Positions 35,383 through 44,337 are shown, numbered from the stretch's first letter. The stretch: DNA of 55,456 bases from an uncultured Granulosicoccaceae bacterium (GCA_937928685.1 CALGJU010000193.1:1-55456); one strand, 5' to 3'. The notes: generated by a model from the letters alone, not told the origin. Made by a program: numbers and translations.

Positions 35383-35504
35383 TTTTACAGTGCCCTTAAA
35401 TGTGAATACGTACGCTATGATCAGCTCACAAGGCTTATCAATGCAAGTGATTTATGCCGTAGCGTACAGTTGCTTGAGCACGGGGGTAGTGATCGTCAAC
35501 CGCA

Positions 35505-36779
35505 GTGGATATACTCTCTGACCACCCAAACCCACCAGGCTTTCCCACCTTGAGCCATACAGTATTGATCAGCGTCAACGGCATGGACCGACCGGGGATC
35601 ACTTCCGCCCTCGTCAACATCCTCGCTGGCTACCCCGTCACCGTATTAGATATTGACCAATCCGTTATACATAATCAGTTGTCCTGGGGCATGTTGGTCG
35701 CGGTTGACGCCAGCGCCTGCGGCGACAACGGCAAGCCAGATGCATTGTTCAAAGATTTGCTCTTTAAGGCCCATGAACTGGAACTTACCATTAACTTCAC
35801 GCCGGTAGATACCCCTGAGTTACAGCAATGGCTTAATGACGGCGCGATAGATCGCTACATCATCACACTACTCGGGCGCAGTATGAATGCCGCCTTAATT
35901 GCAGAAGTGACTGAAGTCATTAGCGCCTATCAGTGGAACATTGCAACCATACAGCGTATTTCTGAGCGCCACCGCAGTGATACCTCTAACGATATGCCAA
36001 TGATCGCCGTTGAAATCCGTATACACCACCGCAGCGGAGATATCGACGGGCTACGTCGCGATTGCCTGGCGCTGGCTGGCCGGAGTGAGATGGACATCGC
36101 CATTCAACAAGACAGCATCTGGCGTCGCAACCGGCGCCTGGTATGTTTTGATATGGACTCAACACTAATACAAAGCGAGGTTATCGATATGATGGCTGAC
36201 GCCGCCGGTGTAGGTAAGCAGGTGAGTGATATCACCTCGCGCGCCATGCATGGTGAAATGGATTTTAAACAGAGTTTCAAGCAACGCATGGCACTCTTGG
36301 AAGGTCTGCCTGTCGATAAGCTCGATCAGATAGATCGAGAACTTAAAGTCACAGAAGGTGCCGAAAAGCTGATAAGCAACCTGCGATTACTGGGTTATAA
36401 AACCGCTATCCTATCCGGTGGGTTCGAATTCTTTGCTACCCGCCTGGCCCGCAGATTGGGCATGGACTATGTCCACGCCAATGGTCTCGACATCATTGAC
36501 GGCAAGCTGACAGGTAAAATAAGTGGTCAGATTGTAGATGATCAGCGCAAAGCGGAACTGCTGAGATCAATTGCGGAAACCGAGGGCATTCAAGTACAGC
36601 AAGTTATCGCGGTAGGCGACGGCGCAAATGACATACCCATGCTTTCAGCTGCGGGTTTAGGCATTGCCTTTCACGCCAAACCAAAGGTGCAAGATGAGGC
36701 AGGTAACGCGTTTGGTACTGTGGGGCTTGATGGAATTCTGTACCTGATTGGTATGCGGGAAAACGAAATCAGAGGCTAA
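35505..36779 (+). CDS. serB: Phosphoserine phosphatase SerB
   Basis: SerB removes phosphate from phosphoserine in the last step of serine synthesis. An N-terminal regulatory part (about residues 18-190) is ACT-like (HTVLISVNGMDRPGITSAL, and a second repeat after YIITLLGRSMN). The haloacid-dehalogenase phosphatase follows: nucleophile motif DMDSTLI with Asp216 and acid Asp218, SGGFEFFA, and GDGANDIPML. The start is uncertain: GTG at 35505 gives 424 residues; a TTG at 35550 is closer to the first conserved strand, but neither has a good ribosome site. Confidence 0.93.
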   Translation: MDILSDHPNPPGFPTLSHTVLISVNGMDRPGITSALVNILAGYPVTVLDIDQSVIHNQLSWGMLVAVDASACGDNGKPDALFKDLLFKAHELELTINFTPVDTPELQQWLNDGAIDRYIITLLGRSMNAALIAEVTEVISAYQWNIATIQRISERHRSDTSNDMPMIAVEIRIHHRSGDIDGLRRDCLALAGRSEMDIAIQQDSIWRRNRRLVCFDMDSTLIQSEVIDMMADAAGVGKQVSDITSRAMHGEMDFKQSFKQRMALLEGLPVDKLDQIDRELKVTEGAEKLISNLRLLGYKTAILSGGFEFFATRLARRLGMDYVHANGLDIIDGKLTGKISGQIVDDQRKAELLRSIAETEGIQVQQVIAVGDGANDIPMLSAAGLGIAFHAKPKVQDEAGNAFGTVGLDGILYLIGMRENEIRG

Positions 36780-36802
36780 CCTATTACCCAGCGCTTAGAG
36801 AA

Positions 36803-37333
36803 TTATTGATAGCGATCAAGATAGATGTTGTACATGTCTGCCGAATCCATCCAATCACAGCTGTCGAGATATGCTTTGGTAAACCCGACCAGACTATATC
36901 GGCGGCGCTTACCATTGCCACTATCAACGTTTAACACCGCCCCGGCAGACATTTGAGCAATTAACATCCAGAAGCCGGTCTCGCGATTTGTAATGGTATA
37001 GCGCTCTCCCTTACGCTTAAAAGCCAGTTCAATGGGGGTGAGTTGATCGACAGACACTACAATACTTGAAGGTGACGCGCTTTTGCTTATTTCACTATCA
37101 AGATATAACCAGAAACTATCCTCTTCAAAACAAACCACATTCAGTTCGCCTTTTCCAGCGGCCTCACTGGTCGCTGTGATCTGACCGAAAGGACGACCAA
37201 GCAGTGTTTTTTGGTTTATAGATCCAGACCAATCAGCGACCGCATTGGACACAGGCCATAGAGTCACTAATAGCAGTGCCGATATTGCACCTTTCAGTTT
37301 ATTGATAACACCCGTATTTGAAATGGCGGCCAT
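36803..37333 (-). CDS. Small exported protein of unknown function
   Basis: The 176-residue product has an N-terminal signal peptide (basic start MAAISNTGVINKLK, hydrophobic ISALLLVTLWPV, cleavage after SNAVA near residue 33). The mature part has no membrane helix and two Cys (VVCFEEDSFWL and LDSCDW). I do not recognise a family. It converges with serB, only 23 bases apart. A periplasmic location is the only thing that can be inferred. Confidence 0.6.
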   Translation of the reverse strand: MAAISNTGVINKLKGAISALLLVTLWPVSNAVADWSGSINQKTLLGRPFGQITATSEAAGKGELNVVCFEEDSFWLYLDSEISKSASPSSIVVSVDQLTPIELAFKRKGERYTITNRETGFWMLIAQMSAGAVLNVDSGNGKRRRYSLVGFTKAYLDSCDWMDSADMYNIYLDRYQ

Positions 37334-37732
37334 GGATAGGTTCCGGATATTGGCTGATTAAGCGATTTTAATCCGTGCTTGGCAATACACCTGACACTAT
37401 CTGCTACACGGTTGTACCTGCCCGTTGACGTATTCACAACCCTACTTCGATGGGCAAGTTCTATTAGTCCAACAACCTATGTGATAGTTGGATTGTCTAT
37501 CTATAGATTATCCCCAAATGCAATTGTCCATGTAAGACACGATGACACAATTTCACATATCGGTGCCGTATTGCCAACAGCCTGGCGAGCTGTTATTTCA
37601 AAGCAACGCTCATAAATACAATAGATACTCAACAAAACCGTGCACACATGCATCACAGACTCGTTAAAAGTGCGGACACCGCACCAGCATTACACAGTCG
37701 CAACTTCTTCTTTTTGATAGAACTATACTGAA
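37334..37732. other. Gene-free stretch
   Basis: I see no convincing gene. A 78-codon frame at 37379-37615 starts with TTG and has no ribosome site. A small hairpin (TCCAAC at 37468-37473 with GTTGGA at 37487-37492) is the only structure noticed. Confidence 0.4.
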
Positions 37733-37755
37733 CCCTCAGCTCAATGAGCTGAGGG
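37733..37755. terminator. Perfect hairpin after small minus-strand frame
   Basis: CCCTCAGCTCA (37733-37743) is inverted exactly at 37745-37755. It begins seven bases after the stop of the small frame at 37762-37923 (minus strand). The stem is strong but no T run follows, so it is a likely transcript-end hairpin rather than a proven terminator. Confidence 0.5.
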
Positions 37756-37761
37756 CTGTCG

Positions 37762-37923
37762 CTACTTTGTCCTCCTTAACATATCAAAGTTAGTTTCATT
37801 CCCAACGGCACGGCTATCGGTAGTGCCTCTATTTTGCGCTGCTCGATCGAAGCAAGCGATGAACAATACAATTCTAATTAACGCTATCGCCAGGCCAATC
37901 AATTCCAGAGTGCTTATATCCAT
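37762..37923 (-). CDS. Possible small membrane protein (53 residues)
   Basis: A frame from the ATG at 37923 encodes MDISTLELIGLAIALIRIVL, then FIACF and a polar tail. It would be one membrane helix followed by a charged 25-residue tail. It lies between two strong hairpins on the minus strand, one directly before its start. That means it would be expressed only from read-through, or the hairpin is not a terminator. No family is known to me. Confidence 0.35.
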   Translation of the reverse strand: MDISTLELIGLAIALIRIVLFIACFDRAAQNRGTTDSRAVGNETNFDMLRRTK

Positions 37924-37937
37924 TGTCACGCCCCACA

Positions 37938-37972
37938 AAAAAAGGCGACTCAAGTTGAGTCGCCTTATTTTC
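37938..37972. terminator. Bidirectional intrinsic terminator
   Basis: AGGCGACTCAA and TTGAGTCGCCT (within 37946-37967) form a perfect stem. On the minus strand it is followed by seven T, and on the plus strand by TTATTTT. It is placed to end the transcript of the two hypothetical genes at 38033-38859 (minus strand). Confidence 0.85.
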
Positions 37973-38032
37973 TGTGGGGTGGCAGTTAATAGCCTCAGGC
38001 TAAACTGTCAATTCAGGTTGTGGGTTTTATCC

Positions 38033-38443
38033 TTACATTGTGATACGAGAACAGTCACCGGTACACTCGCACTCACATCCGTACTCACATGATCTTTTTC
38101 TTTTTAGGTATTTTGAAAGTACACCATACTCACTCGCTACCCTGTAGGCATCAACTATTCTCGCAGCCGCATAGGCAACTTTATTATGGGGGGGAGTGAT
38201 ATGTTGCAGATCATCAAGCCATTGATGGTGGTAAAACTCACGCACCGGGAATTGATGCAGCGGCTCAGGAAGGCGCTTAATAGTAAGCAGTGGCAGGCAG
38301 GAAAGTAGTAGTAGTGTTTGAGATATCAGGCTACAACCCACCGAATAAATTCGATAAAAAGGGTTCGTTGCCGCCACCTGATAATGCGGTGTCGAGACAC
38401 TGAAATAGTGGTCACGAATATACTTCAAGTTCAAATTTGCCAT
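38033..38443 (-). CDS. Hypothetical protein with Cys-rich C-terminus
   Basis: I choose the ATG at 38443 (136 residues), which has GGAG seven bases upstream; a longer frame to 38527 overlaps the gene before it. Features are a hydrophobic segment at about 36-53 (GCSLISQTLLLLSCLPLL), several His/Trp/Tyr residues, a helix AAARIVDAYRVASEYGV, and a basic-to-Cys-rich tail (KRKRSCEYGCECECTGDC). The tail could bind metal. It is the second gene of a pair with the gene at 38500, and its ribosome site lies in a small hairpin. No family is recognised. Confidence 0.55.
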   Translation of the reverse strand: MANLNLKYIRDHYFSVSTPHYQVAATNPFYRIYSVGCSLISQTLLLLSCLPLLTIKRLPEPLHQFPVREFYHHQWLDDLQHITPPHNKVAYAAARIVDAYRVASEYGVLSKYLKRKRSCEYGCECECTGDCSRITM

Positions 38444-38450
38444 TGTCGTG

Positions 38451-38491
38451 CTCCAAAAGGAGTTTCGTGCCCATGCTGACCGGGCACGAAA
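38451..38491 (-). promoter_or_regulatory. Tandem hairpins covering the ribosome site of the downstream gene
   Basis: On the minus strand a perfect 10-bp stem (TTTCGTGCCC with GGGCACGAAA, plus-strand 38463-38472 and 38482-38491) is followed at once by CTCC-TTTT-GGAG (38451-38462), in which GGAG is the ribosome site of the gene starting at 38443. This could limit translation or mark an RNA processing point between the two genes. Confidence 0.55.
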
Positions 38492-38499
38492 GTTATTTG

Positions 38500-38859
38500 T
38501 TAAATATCCATAGGTAACGCGCCGCACTTGAAATTCTCTGGTGCGGACTCAATACCTTCCTGATAGCGATGACAGTTATAGCAGTGCAAACCCTGAGGGG
38601 TTATCGAGTATCTGTAACCCTGCTTGTGTTCAGGGTTAGAGTGAATGCTCAACTGACCACTGACTGCAAGCTTGGTAAGAATGCTGTACTTTGCTGTTTC
38701 CGAAATCTCAAGACTGGCCAGGTTGAATATCTCGCGAGACTTTAACTTTAAGAAATCGGACTCTTCCTCAGGTACCGCATTGACTTTGCACTGCTCATTG
38801 TAGATCGCACGCAATATTTTGAGTGGATTGTTGGTTCTGAACGAATGATTGCACGTCAT
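38500..38859 (-). CDS. Hypothetical protein with winged-helix-like segment
   Basis: The ATG at 38859 has a strong ribosome site (AGGAGG); the product is 119 residues. The segment from about 55 to 95 (TAKYSILTKLAVSGQLSIHS, then GYRYSITPQGL) reads like a winged helix: a helix, a turn and a two-strand wing before the common TPxGL end. Cys pairs follow (HCYNCHRY) and near the start (TCNHSF), so it may bind a metal. I infer a possible small DNA-binding protein, but no family is certain. It is the first of a two-gene unit. Confidence 0.55.
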   Translation of the reverse strand: MTCNHSFRTNNPLKILRAIYNEQCKVNAVPEEESDFLKLKSREIFNLASLEISETAKYSILTKLAVSGQLSIHSNPEHKQGYRYSITPQGLHCYNCHRYQEGIESAPENFKCGALPMDI

Positions 38860-38912
38860 GAGCCTTCCTCCTTGTTTCCTTGCCCTTTGCACGCTAGCAA
38901 AGACCTACACAG

Positions 38913-38950
38913 GGAACCGTTGCCTACCCAAGGGTATTGGGTACGGTTCC
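38913..38950. promoter_or_regulatory. Inverted repeat upstream of hypothetical gene pair
   Basis: GGAACCG (38913-38919) and TACCC (38925-38929) pair with GGGTA (38939-38943) and CGGTTCC (38944-38950), leaving a five-base bulge. A smaller hairpin, CTTTGC/GCAAAG, lies at 38885-38902, between this element and the gene start at 38859. Either may be an operator or leader structure. Confidence 0.35.
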
Positions 38951-39121
38951 ATTGTGGAAGCAAGTTAACCTTAAAGCAAAAACCCTCAACTTTGGAAAGG
39001 TTTATTATTACCGTCGGCCATTCATCTTTTCAGACAATATCATTCCGACAGCTCATAGCGTGAATACTCACCAAATTCACGGATGCCGCAGCGGAGAAAA
39101 GGCGTCGATTAAGCTGCTACC

Positions 39122-39931
39122 TCAAGGCATATTTTCAAGATTGGTTAAAAGCTGCTGCACCACCTTAAATGCAGGAGCACCGGCAGGAAATTCGTAGACA
39201 GCATGCAGCAGCGCTCGATCAAACTGAGTTATCTTTTTTTCTACTACGCGATTATTAAAAGAATAATACTCAGAATCCGTAAAATCATTAAATAATCCGA
39301 ATGACTGATACAGCTCTTCCTGCAAACAGGTATGAATCATACCGAGGGGCAGATCAGCATGTACAAACACCATCGCCTGGCGTATCACTGAAGCACGCTG
39401 AAACGGTGCAAAAAAACACACCACTTCAGTACCTGCGGCACGCTCGCCTGCCTCAAGTGAACGTTGATACACCTCCCTCAATGGCACGGCACGCGCTATC
39501 TGACTCATAGAATCGATATCAGACACAACAACAACCAAATTCACACATACGTTCTCTAAAGAGCATGGCAATAATTGATAAGGCTCTGCTTGCTGAAGTG
39601 CTCGAACATAACTCGCGATCGAATCATATGGCGACCGAACCTTTTCTAGCGGAAGCGAAGTTATCGTGGAAATTTGTTTCAGCACGCCTAGCGTATAGTT
39701 TTCAAGAGTTGCATCATCTGCCACCACAACAAAACGCACATCATCAACCCATCGACTGGTCACGTTGGCGTTGCCACCAAGAATGTGGATTGCCTGATCC
39801 CATACCCGCCCTTTCTGCACGATACTCAAGCTTGCAAAATCAATTTCGCTAACAGCACCTTCCTCTGCAGCTGCTCCCGAAAGCGTAAAACAACAGAACG
39901 CGAGAACGATCAACCTGCGTAAAATCTGCAC
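39122..39931 (-). CDS. DUF2927 family exported protein
   Basis: A signal peptide (MQILRRLIVLAFCCFTLSGAAA) precedes a 269-residue protein. The C-terminal half contains the DUF2927 pattern CLQEELYQSFGLFNDF at about 205-220, then a NNRVV...ITQFDRALLHAVYEF stretch and a Gly/Pro end. DUF2927 proteins are periplasmic and of unknown function; the motif resembles that of metal-dependent peptidase-like folds, though no HExxH is present. It starts one base after the TMEM220-like gene stop, so the two are likely co-transcribed. Confidence 0.8.
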   Translation of the reverse strand: MQILRRLIVLAFCCFTLSGAAAEEGAVSEIDFASLSIVQKGRVWDQAIHILGGNANVTSRWVDDVRFVVVADDATLENYTLGVLKQISTITSLPLEKVRSPYDSIASYVRALQQAEPYQLLPCSLENVCVNLVVVVSDIDSMSQIARAVPLREVYQRSLEAGERAAGTEVVCFFAPFQRASVIRQAMVFVHADLPLGMIHTCLQEELYQSFGLFNDFTDSEYYSFNNRVVEKKITQFDRALLHAVYEFPAGAPAFKVVQQLLTNLENMP

Positions 39932-39932
39932 A

Positions 39933-40301
39933 TCAATCCGTCATGTCAGAGACCTGTGCTTTACGCGGCCTGCTAAACCAGACAACCGCCAACACGATCG
40001 CTACGATCATCAAACCCATGCCTTCGCGCGCTGTTTCTACTTCCCACCAGATCTCTTGTCGCCACCAACCAGGCGTAGTAGGCCAGTAGAAAAGCATCCC
40101 CGCCACGGCGGCCATAATGCACATCAGCAACAGCAAATGAGCCATTTTACTGGCAAGCAGTTGGCGACGAAAAATAACGATAGCGGTCCAGACAGCGGGG
40201 ATTGCGTAGATTGCCATCCAAAGCGTGCCGTCAGGATCGTTATATTGCACCGCGATAAACAGGATCATTAACAAACACAAAGCAATATTTACCAGTCGCA
40301 T
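39933..40301 (-). CDS. TMEM220-like four-helix membrane protein
   Basis: The 122-residue protein has four hydrophobic segments and the family motif VQYNDPDGTLWMAIYAIPA at about 18-36. TMEM220-like proteins occur in bacteria and animals and have no known function. It is followed directly by the DUF2927 gene on the same strand. Confidence 0.8.
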   Translation of the reverse strand: MRLVNIALCLLMILFIAVQYNDPDGTLWMAIYAIPAVWTAIVIFRRQLLASKMAHLLLLMCIMAAVAGMLFYWPTTPGWWRQEIWWEVETAREGMGLMIVAIVLAVVWFSRPRKAQVSDMTD

Positions 40302-40415
40302 GGTGTATCCAGCCTACTAAATTCTTCACTAATGAAATGAAATATCACGCAAAATACCCATGGTAGACGGCCGCACAATGTGTGCTCGCTACCGCACAGG
40401 CTCCGTATATACAAG

Positions 40416-40444
40416 TTGACAGCAACTACTGTTGGTTATTATCT
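40416..40444 (+). promoter_or_regulatory. Candidate promoter for eboD
   Basis: A perfect -35 box TTGACA lies at 40416-40421. The best -10 candidates are TATTAT at 40437-40442 (15-base spacing) or TTATCT at 40439-40444 (17-base spacing). It is about 35-60 bases before the eboD start. Confidence 0.4.
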
Positions 40445-40478
40445 TAAGCTATAAAAAGCGAGAAGCACGATCATAATC

Positions 40479-41702
40479 ATGCCAGAAAACACTCAGTCGA
40501 ACGACCCTCAAATCACTGCGCATCAAAAAGATCACTCTGACACAAGCGTCACGTGGCAGAAATTCTCGGTACCGTTTGACTATCCGGTTTATTTCACAGA
40601 ACGGTTATTTGACCCACAAAACACGGTTCTACTTGACACAGTCAATCGCTTCGAGCCAAACAAACGCCATAGAATCATCGTTTTCGTTGATGGCGGTTTG
40701 CTTGAAGTACGGCCCGAACTCCCACGCGAGATACAGGCCTACGCCGACTTCCACAGCGACTCACTTGAATTGGTCACCGCCGCTATAACAATGCCTGCAG
40801 GCGAAAAGATCAAAGCCGAGCTGCACTTTATCGAACAAATGCAGAAAGCGATGGCAGAGCACCACATTGACCGCCACTCTTACGTGTTGGCTATTGGTGG
40901 CGGCGCACTGCTCGATGCGGTAGGACTCGCGGCGGCAACCTCTCATCGTGGCATCAGACACATTAGAGTTCCCACCACTGTATTGTCTCAAAACGATTCC
41001 GGTGTCGGTGTAAAGAACGGCGTCAATCTGTTCGGACAAAAAAACTATATCGGTACTTTTGCACCACCGTTTGCGGTATTGAACGACTACGATTACATTC
41101 GTTCGCTTTCGCAACGGGATAAAATAGCGGGCATGGCAGAAGCAGTGAAGGTAGCGCTGATTCGCGATGCAGACTTCTACCAGTGGCTGGAACACAACGC
41201 TGATGCACTGGCGATCTTCCAGGAAGACGCCATGAAGTATATGATCAAACGGTGCGCTGAACTGCACATGCAACAGATCGCACACGGCGGCGACCCTTTT
41301 GAGACCGGTAGTGCCAGACCCCTTGACTACGGCCACTGGGCAGCCCACAAACTTGAAATTATCACCCGCTATCACTTGCGGCACGGCGAAGCAGTCGCTA
41401 TTGGCCTTGCGCTCGATACACGCTACTCAGTACTGAGCGGATTGCTCGCACATGGCGAGGAGAATCGGGTCTGCTTCCTGTTGGAACACCTTGGTTTTAA
41501 ACTGTGGCATCCAGGCTTGATCACCAAGTCCCCCGATGGTCAGCTGACAGTGTTACGCGGGCTCACAGAATTTCGGGAGCATTTGGGCGGCGCACTTACC
41601 ATCACCCTTTTGGAAAAGCTCGGCAGCGGCGTAGAAGTACACAAGATGGATGACGAGCTGGTGATGCAAAGCATACAATGGCTAAAAGCGCGTTGCGACT
41701 AA
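40479..41702 (+). CDS. eboD: EboD: sugar-phosphate cyclase (3-dehydroquinate synthase-like)
   Basis: The 407-residue protein has the dehydroquinate-synthase fold: GGGALLDAVGLAAATSHRG (NAD binding), VPTTVLSQNDSGVGVKNGVN, and zinc ligands Glu221, His286 and His302, with the 16-residue spacing of the last two as in DHQS. Where DHQS has NFGHTxGHAIE this reads DYGHWAAHKLE, the signature I associate with the EboD subgroup of sugar-phosphate cyclases, not with AroB. So a different cyclitol product is expected. It starts the run eboD-eboA-eboB-idi and is 39 bases before eboA. Confidence 0.87.
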   Translation: MPENTQSNDPQITAHQKDHSDTSVTWQKFSVPFDYPVYFTERLFDPQNTVLLDTVNRFEPNKRHRIIVFVDGGLLEVRPELPREIQAYADFHSDSLELVTAAITMPAGEKIKAELHFIEQMQKAMAEHHIDRHSYVLAIGGGALLDAVGLAAATSHRGIRHIRVPTTVLSQNDSGVGVKNGVNLFGQKNYIGTFAPPFAVLNDYDYIRSLSQRDKIAGMAEAVKVALIRDADFYQWLEHNADALAIFQEDAMKYMIKRCAELHMQQIAHGGDPFETGSARPLDYGHWAAHKLEIITRYHLRHGEAVAIGLALDTRYSVLSGLLAHGEENRVCFLLEHLGFKLWHPGLITKSPDGQLTVLRGLTEFREHLGGALTITLLEKLGSGVEVHKMDDELVMQSIQWLKARCD

Positions 41703-41741
41703 TACCCGCTCCGCCGAAACCATACGCACCGTGGGATCACC

Positions 41742-42641
41742 ATGACAAGCAAAGCCGTAGACCTGCTGGAGCAATGGCTCGGTCATCGACTCAAAGATGA
41801 CCATTCAAGCTGGCTGCAATCTCAGCTGAAAAAAGTTCTAACGTCAAACTCTGACCGGGAACTACACATCACCCTGGGGCTTATACCGCGTAAACTAGGC
41901 CGCGAAGACCTCAATCTGACTCACTCAGAACTCACGGAGGCGAACAATGCGATAAGCGGCTGGAACCCCGGGGACTGGAGCATCGACTGTGCTGCACGTA
42001 TAGCAGTGTTGTGCCGACTGTCAGAACACGACAAAGAAGGCTTTGGCGACACTATCACCGACCTCTGTCGCAACGCTGACCTGGCAGAGTCCATCGCACT
42101 CTACAGCGGCGTAGCGCTTTTTCCAGACAGCGAACAGCTTGACCAACAAGTCGCCGAAGGCCTGCGCACCAACATGCGTGCGGTCTTTGAGGCAATTGCA
42201 CACAACAACCCCTACCCTGCGAATCATTTTGATGAGAACCGATGGAATCATATGGTGCTCAAAGCACTATTCATCGATAGCACCCTAGCGCCCATCTACG
42301 GTATTGATCAGCGCAGCAACAAAGAACTCGCTATTATTCTATGCGACTATGCACATGAACGCAGGGCTGCTGGGCGACCGGTCACCGCAGAATTGTGGCG
42401 TTGTGTCGGACCACACGCGACTAATGCAATGATTGACGACTTACAGCTAACTGCCGGGTCAACCATTGCTACAGAGCATCAGGCCGGAGTGCTGGCACTT
42501 AGCCAGTGCAAAGATCCCCTTGTTCAGCAACGAGCTCATGAACTTACTGCGTCCTACCCTGAAACTATGGCTGAAATAGTCAACGGCACAATTACATGGG
42601 ACGTTATTTATCAGCGCCAACAGCACCAGTCAGGTAATTAG
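41742..42641 (+). CDS. eboA: EboA family metabolite-traffic protein
   Basis: The 299-residue product is mostly helical, without a signal peptide or membrane segment. It matches EboA by position and general pattern (a helical repeat-like protein with GLIPRKLGREDL near the start, and a conserved NRWNHMVLKALFI region). No catalytic motif is visible and the biochemical role of EboA is unknown. It lies between eboD and eboB, as in other Ebo clusters, with two bases between its stop and the eboB start. Confidence 0.8.
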   Translation: MTSKAVDLLEQWLGHRLKDDHSSWLQSQLKKVLTSNSDRELHITLGLIPRKLGREDLNLTHSELTEANNAISGWNPGDWSIDCAARIAVLCRLSEHDKEGFGDTITDLCRNADLAESIALYSGVALFPDSEQLDQQVAEGLRTNMRAVFEAIAHNNPYPANHFDENRWNHMVLKALFIDSTLAPIYGIDQRSNKELAIILCDYAHERRAAGRPVTAELWRCVGPHATNAMIDDLQLTAGSTIATEHQAGVLALSQCKDPLVQQRAHELTASYPETMAEIVNGTITWDVIYQRQQHQSGN

Positions 42642-42643
42642 TT

Positions 42644-43570
42644 ATGATGTTTATTGACCCTCACGCTCACATGATCTCACGCACCACCGATGATTATGAA
42701 GCGATGGCTGCCGCGGGCGTGGTCGCTGTGATCGAACCATCATTCTGGGTCGGACAACCCAGAACACACGTTGGCACCTACATAGATTATTTGTCCGCGA
42801 TCATAGGTTTTGAGCGCTTTCGCGCCGGCCAGTTCGGCATTCGGCACTACTGCACCGTGGGCCTCAATTCCAAAGAGGCAAACAATGCAGAGCTAGCGGA
42901 AGCGGTGATGGAAATACTGCCGCGTTTCGCACTCAAGGAAGGTGTAGTAGCGATTGGTGAAATCGGCTATGACGAACAAACAGAGCTGGAAGACAAGTAC
43001 TTTAGATTACAACTGGAACTTGCCAAGGAACTAGATCTACCTGTCATGATCCATACACCACATCGGGACAAAAAACGTGGCACCTCACGTTCAATGGATG
43101 TTTGCGAAGAGCACGGCATGGATCCATCAAAAATTATCGTTGACCACAACAATGAAGAAACCGTTCGTGAAGTGCTGGATCGGGGCTATTGGGCCGCATT
43201 TTCAATCTACCCTTCTACCAAAATGGGTAACTCCCGTATGGTAGATATACTGACCGAATATGGCGCAGAAAGAATCATGGTTGACTCCGCATGTGACTGG
43301 GGAATTTCAGAACCACTCGGTGTGGCGAAAACCGCACGCCTTGCATTGGAACGTGGCATACCCGAAGAGCAGGTTCGTTTGGTCTGCTATCAAAACGCAC
43401 TGAGTGCCTACGGTCAAAGCGGACAAATGAGTGAAGACCACTGGTTAAATCCAGCCGCTATTGACCAGCGCACAGTCTACGAAGGCAACTCCATATTGCG
43501 TGGCGGTCGTGAACCGTTGGTTGAGGATGCGGCCGTTAAACGAAATGCAAATAATTTAATTATCGAATGA
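42644..43570 (+). CDS. eboB: EboB: TatD-like metal-dependent hydrolase
   Basis: A TIM-barrel amidohydrolase of the TatD type, 308 residues. Metal ligands expected for the family are visible: FIDPHAHM at the start, GEIGYDE (about 106-112), MIHTPHRD, VDHNNEE and VDSACDWG near the end. This longer, EboB-type subgroup is distinct from DNase TatD. It overlaps the idi gene by four bases (ATGA) and immediately follows eboA. The substrate is unknown. Confidence 0.88.
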   Translation: MMFIDPHAHMISRTTDDYEAMAAAGVVAVIEPSFWVGQPRTHVGTYIDYLSAIIGFERFRAGQFGIRHYCTVGLNSKEANNAELAEAVMEILPRFALKEGVVAIGEIGYDEQTELEDKYFRLQLELAKELDLPVMIHTPHRDKKRGTSRSMDVCEEHGMDPSKIIVDHNNEETVREVLDRGYWAAFSIYPSTKMGNSRMVDILTEYGAERIMVDSACDWGISEPLGVAKTARLALERGIPEEQVRLVCYQNALSAYGQSGQMSEDHWLNPAAIDQRTVYEGNSILRGGREPLVEDAAVKRNANNLIIE

Positions 43571-44142
43571 ACAACAGTTCCACGCCAGAAAGCGCTTTAC
43601 AAGATATTGGTTTGCATGAGCAAATAACCGCAATTGAAAACCTGTCTGCCAAAAGTTTTTACGCCATAGACAAACTAGAAGCGCATATAAAAAATATTCC
43701 ACACGTAGCAATATCCATTTTCGTCTTTCACGAAGATCGCCTGCTGCTACAACGGCGCGCCGGAACCAAATATCACTCGGCAGGCCTGTGGGCTAACACA
43801 GTGTGCTCCCACCCAAGATGGAATGAAAGCGTACACGATTGCGCTCAACGTCGCTTAAATGAAGAGCTCGGCTGGCAAGTCCCGCTGCAAAGGTTTGGTT
43901 CGATCGACTACGCTGCAAAAGTGGGGGAATTGTTTGAAAACGAACATGTGCACTGCTTCCATGGCAGTCACAACGCGAAAAACAATGTTGAAACCTTTAA
44001 CCCCGCAGAAGTCGATTCCATCGAGTGGCTGACCATCTCTGAAATATTAGATCAAATCAGTAAGCGACCGGAAACATTCACTGAATGGTTCAAAATCTAC
44101 ATGACCAATCACAAACAAATGATTAGCGCGCTTCTAGTCTAA
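43567..44142 (+). CDS. idi: Isopentenyl-diphosphate delta-isomerase, type 1
   Basis: Idi interconverts isopentenyl and dimethylallyl diphosphate. The 191-residue protein shows the NUDIX box (CAQRRLNEELGW), the active-site Cys80 in WANTVCSHP, the metal ligand His82 and a Glu in NEHVHCF (about 126). This is the form found in many gammaproteobacteria in addition to the MEP pathway. It is coupled to eboB by a four-base overlap, which ties isoprenoid supply to this cluster. I do not know an Idi gene as a usual part of Ebo clusters. Confidence 0.9.
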   Translation: MNNSSTPESALQDIGLHEQITAIENLSAKSFYAIDKLEAHIKNIPHVAISIFVFHEDRLLLQRRAGTKYHSAGLWANTVCSHPRWNESVHDCAQRRLNEELGWQVPLQRFGSIDYAAKVGELFENEHVHCFHGSHNAKNNVETFNPAEVDSIEWLTISEILDQISKRPETFTEWFKIYMTNHKQMISALLV

Positions 44143-44337
44143 GCCCTTCCGCACATCACGTTGCAATCGTTTATTACCAATCTGCACTTGAACTGCAGTC
44201 GTATTCATTTTTCTATTCTTCAGTTCAATCATGTGATAACGTCCTCTGCTATGCGAATGTTTTTCGCATTACGCGCTTAACAGCGCAGCAGCTAATACAC
44301 GCAAGTGTACTAGCCCAACAACCCGGAGGAGAATCCC

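Noticed and set aside
37379-37615. 78-codon frame on the plus strand
   Set aside because: TTG start without ribosome site and no family features.
40479-41702. EboD gene as aroB
   Set aside because: The fold and zinc ligands match, but the DYGHWAAHKLE region and the Ebo neighbours indicate a different cyclase group.
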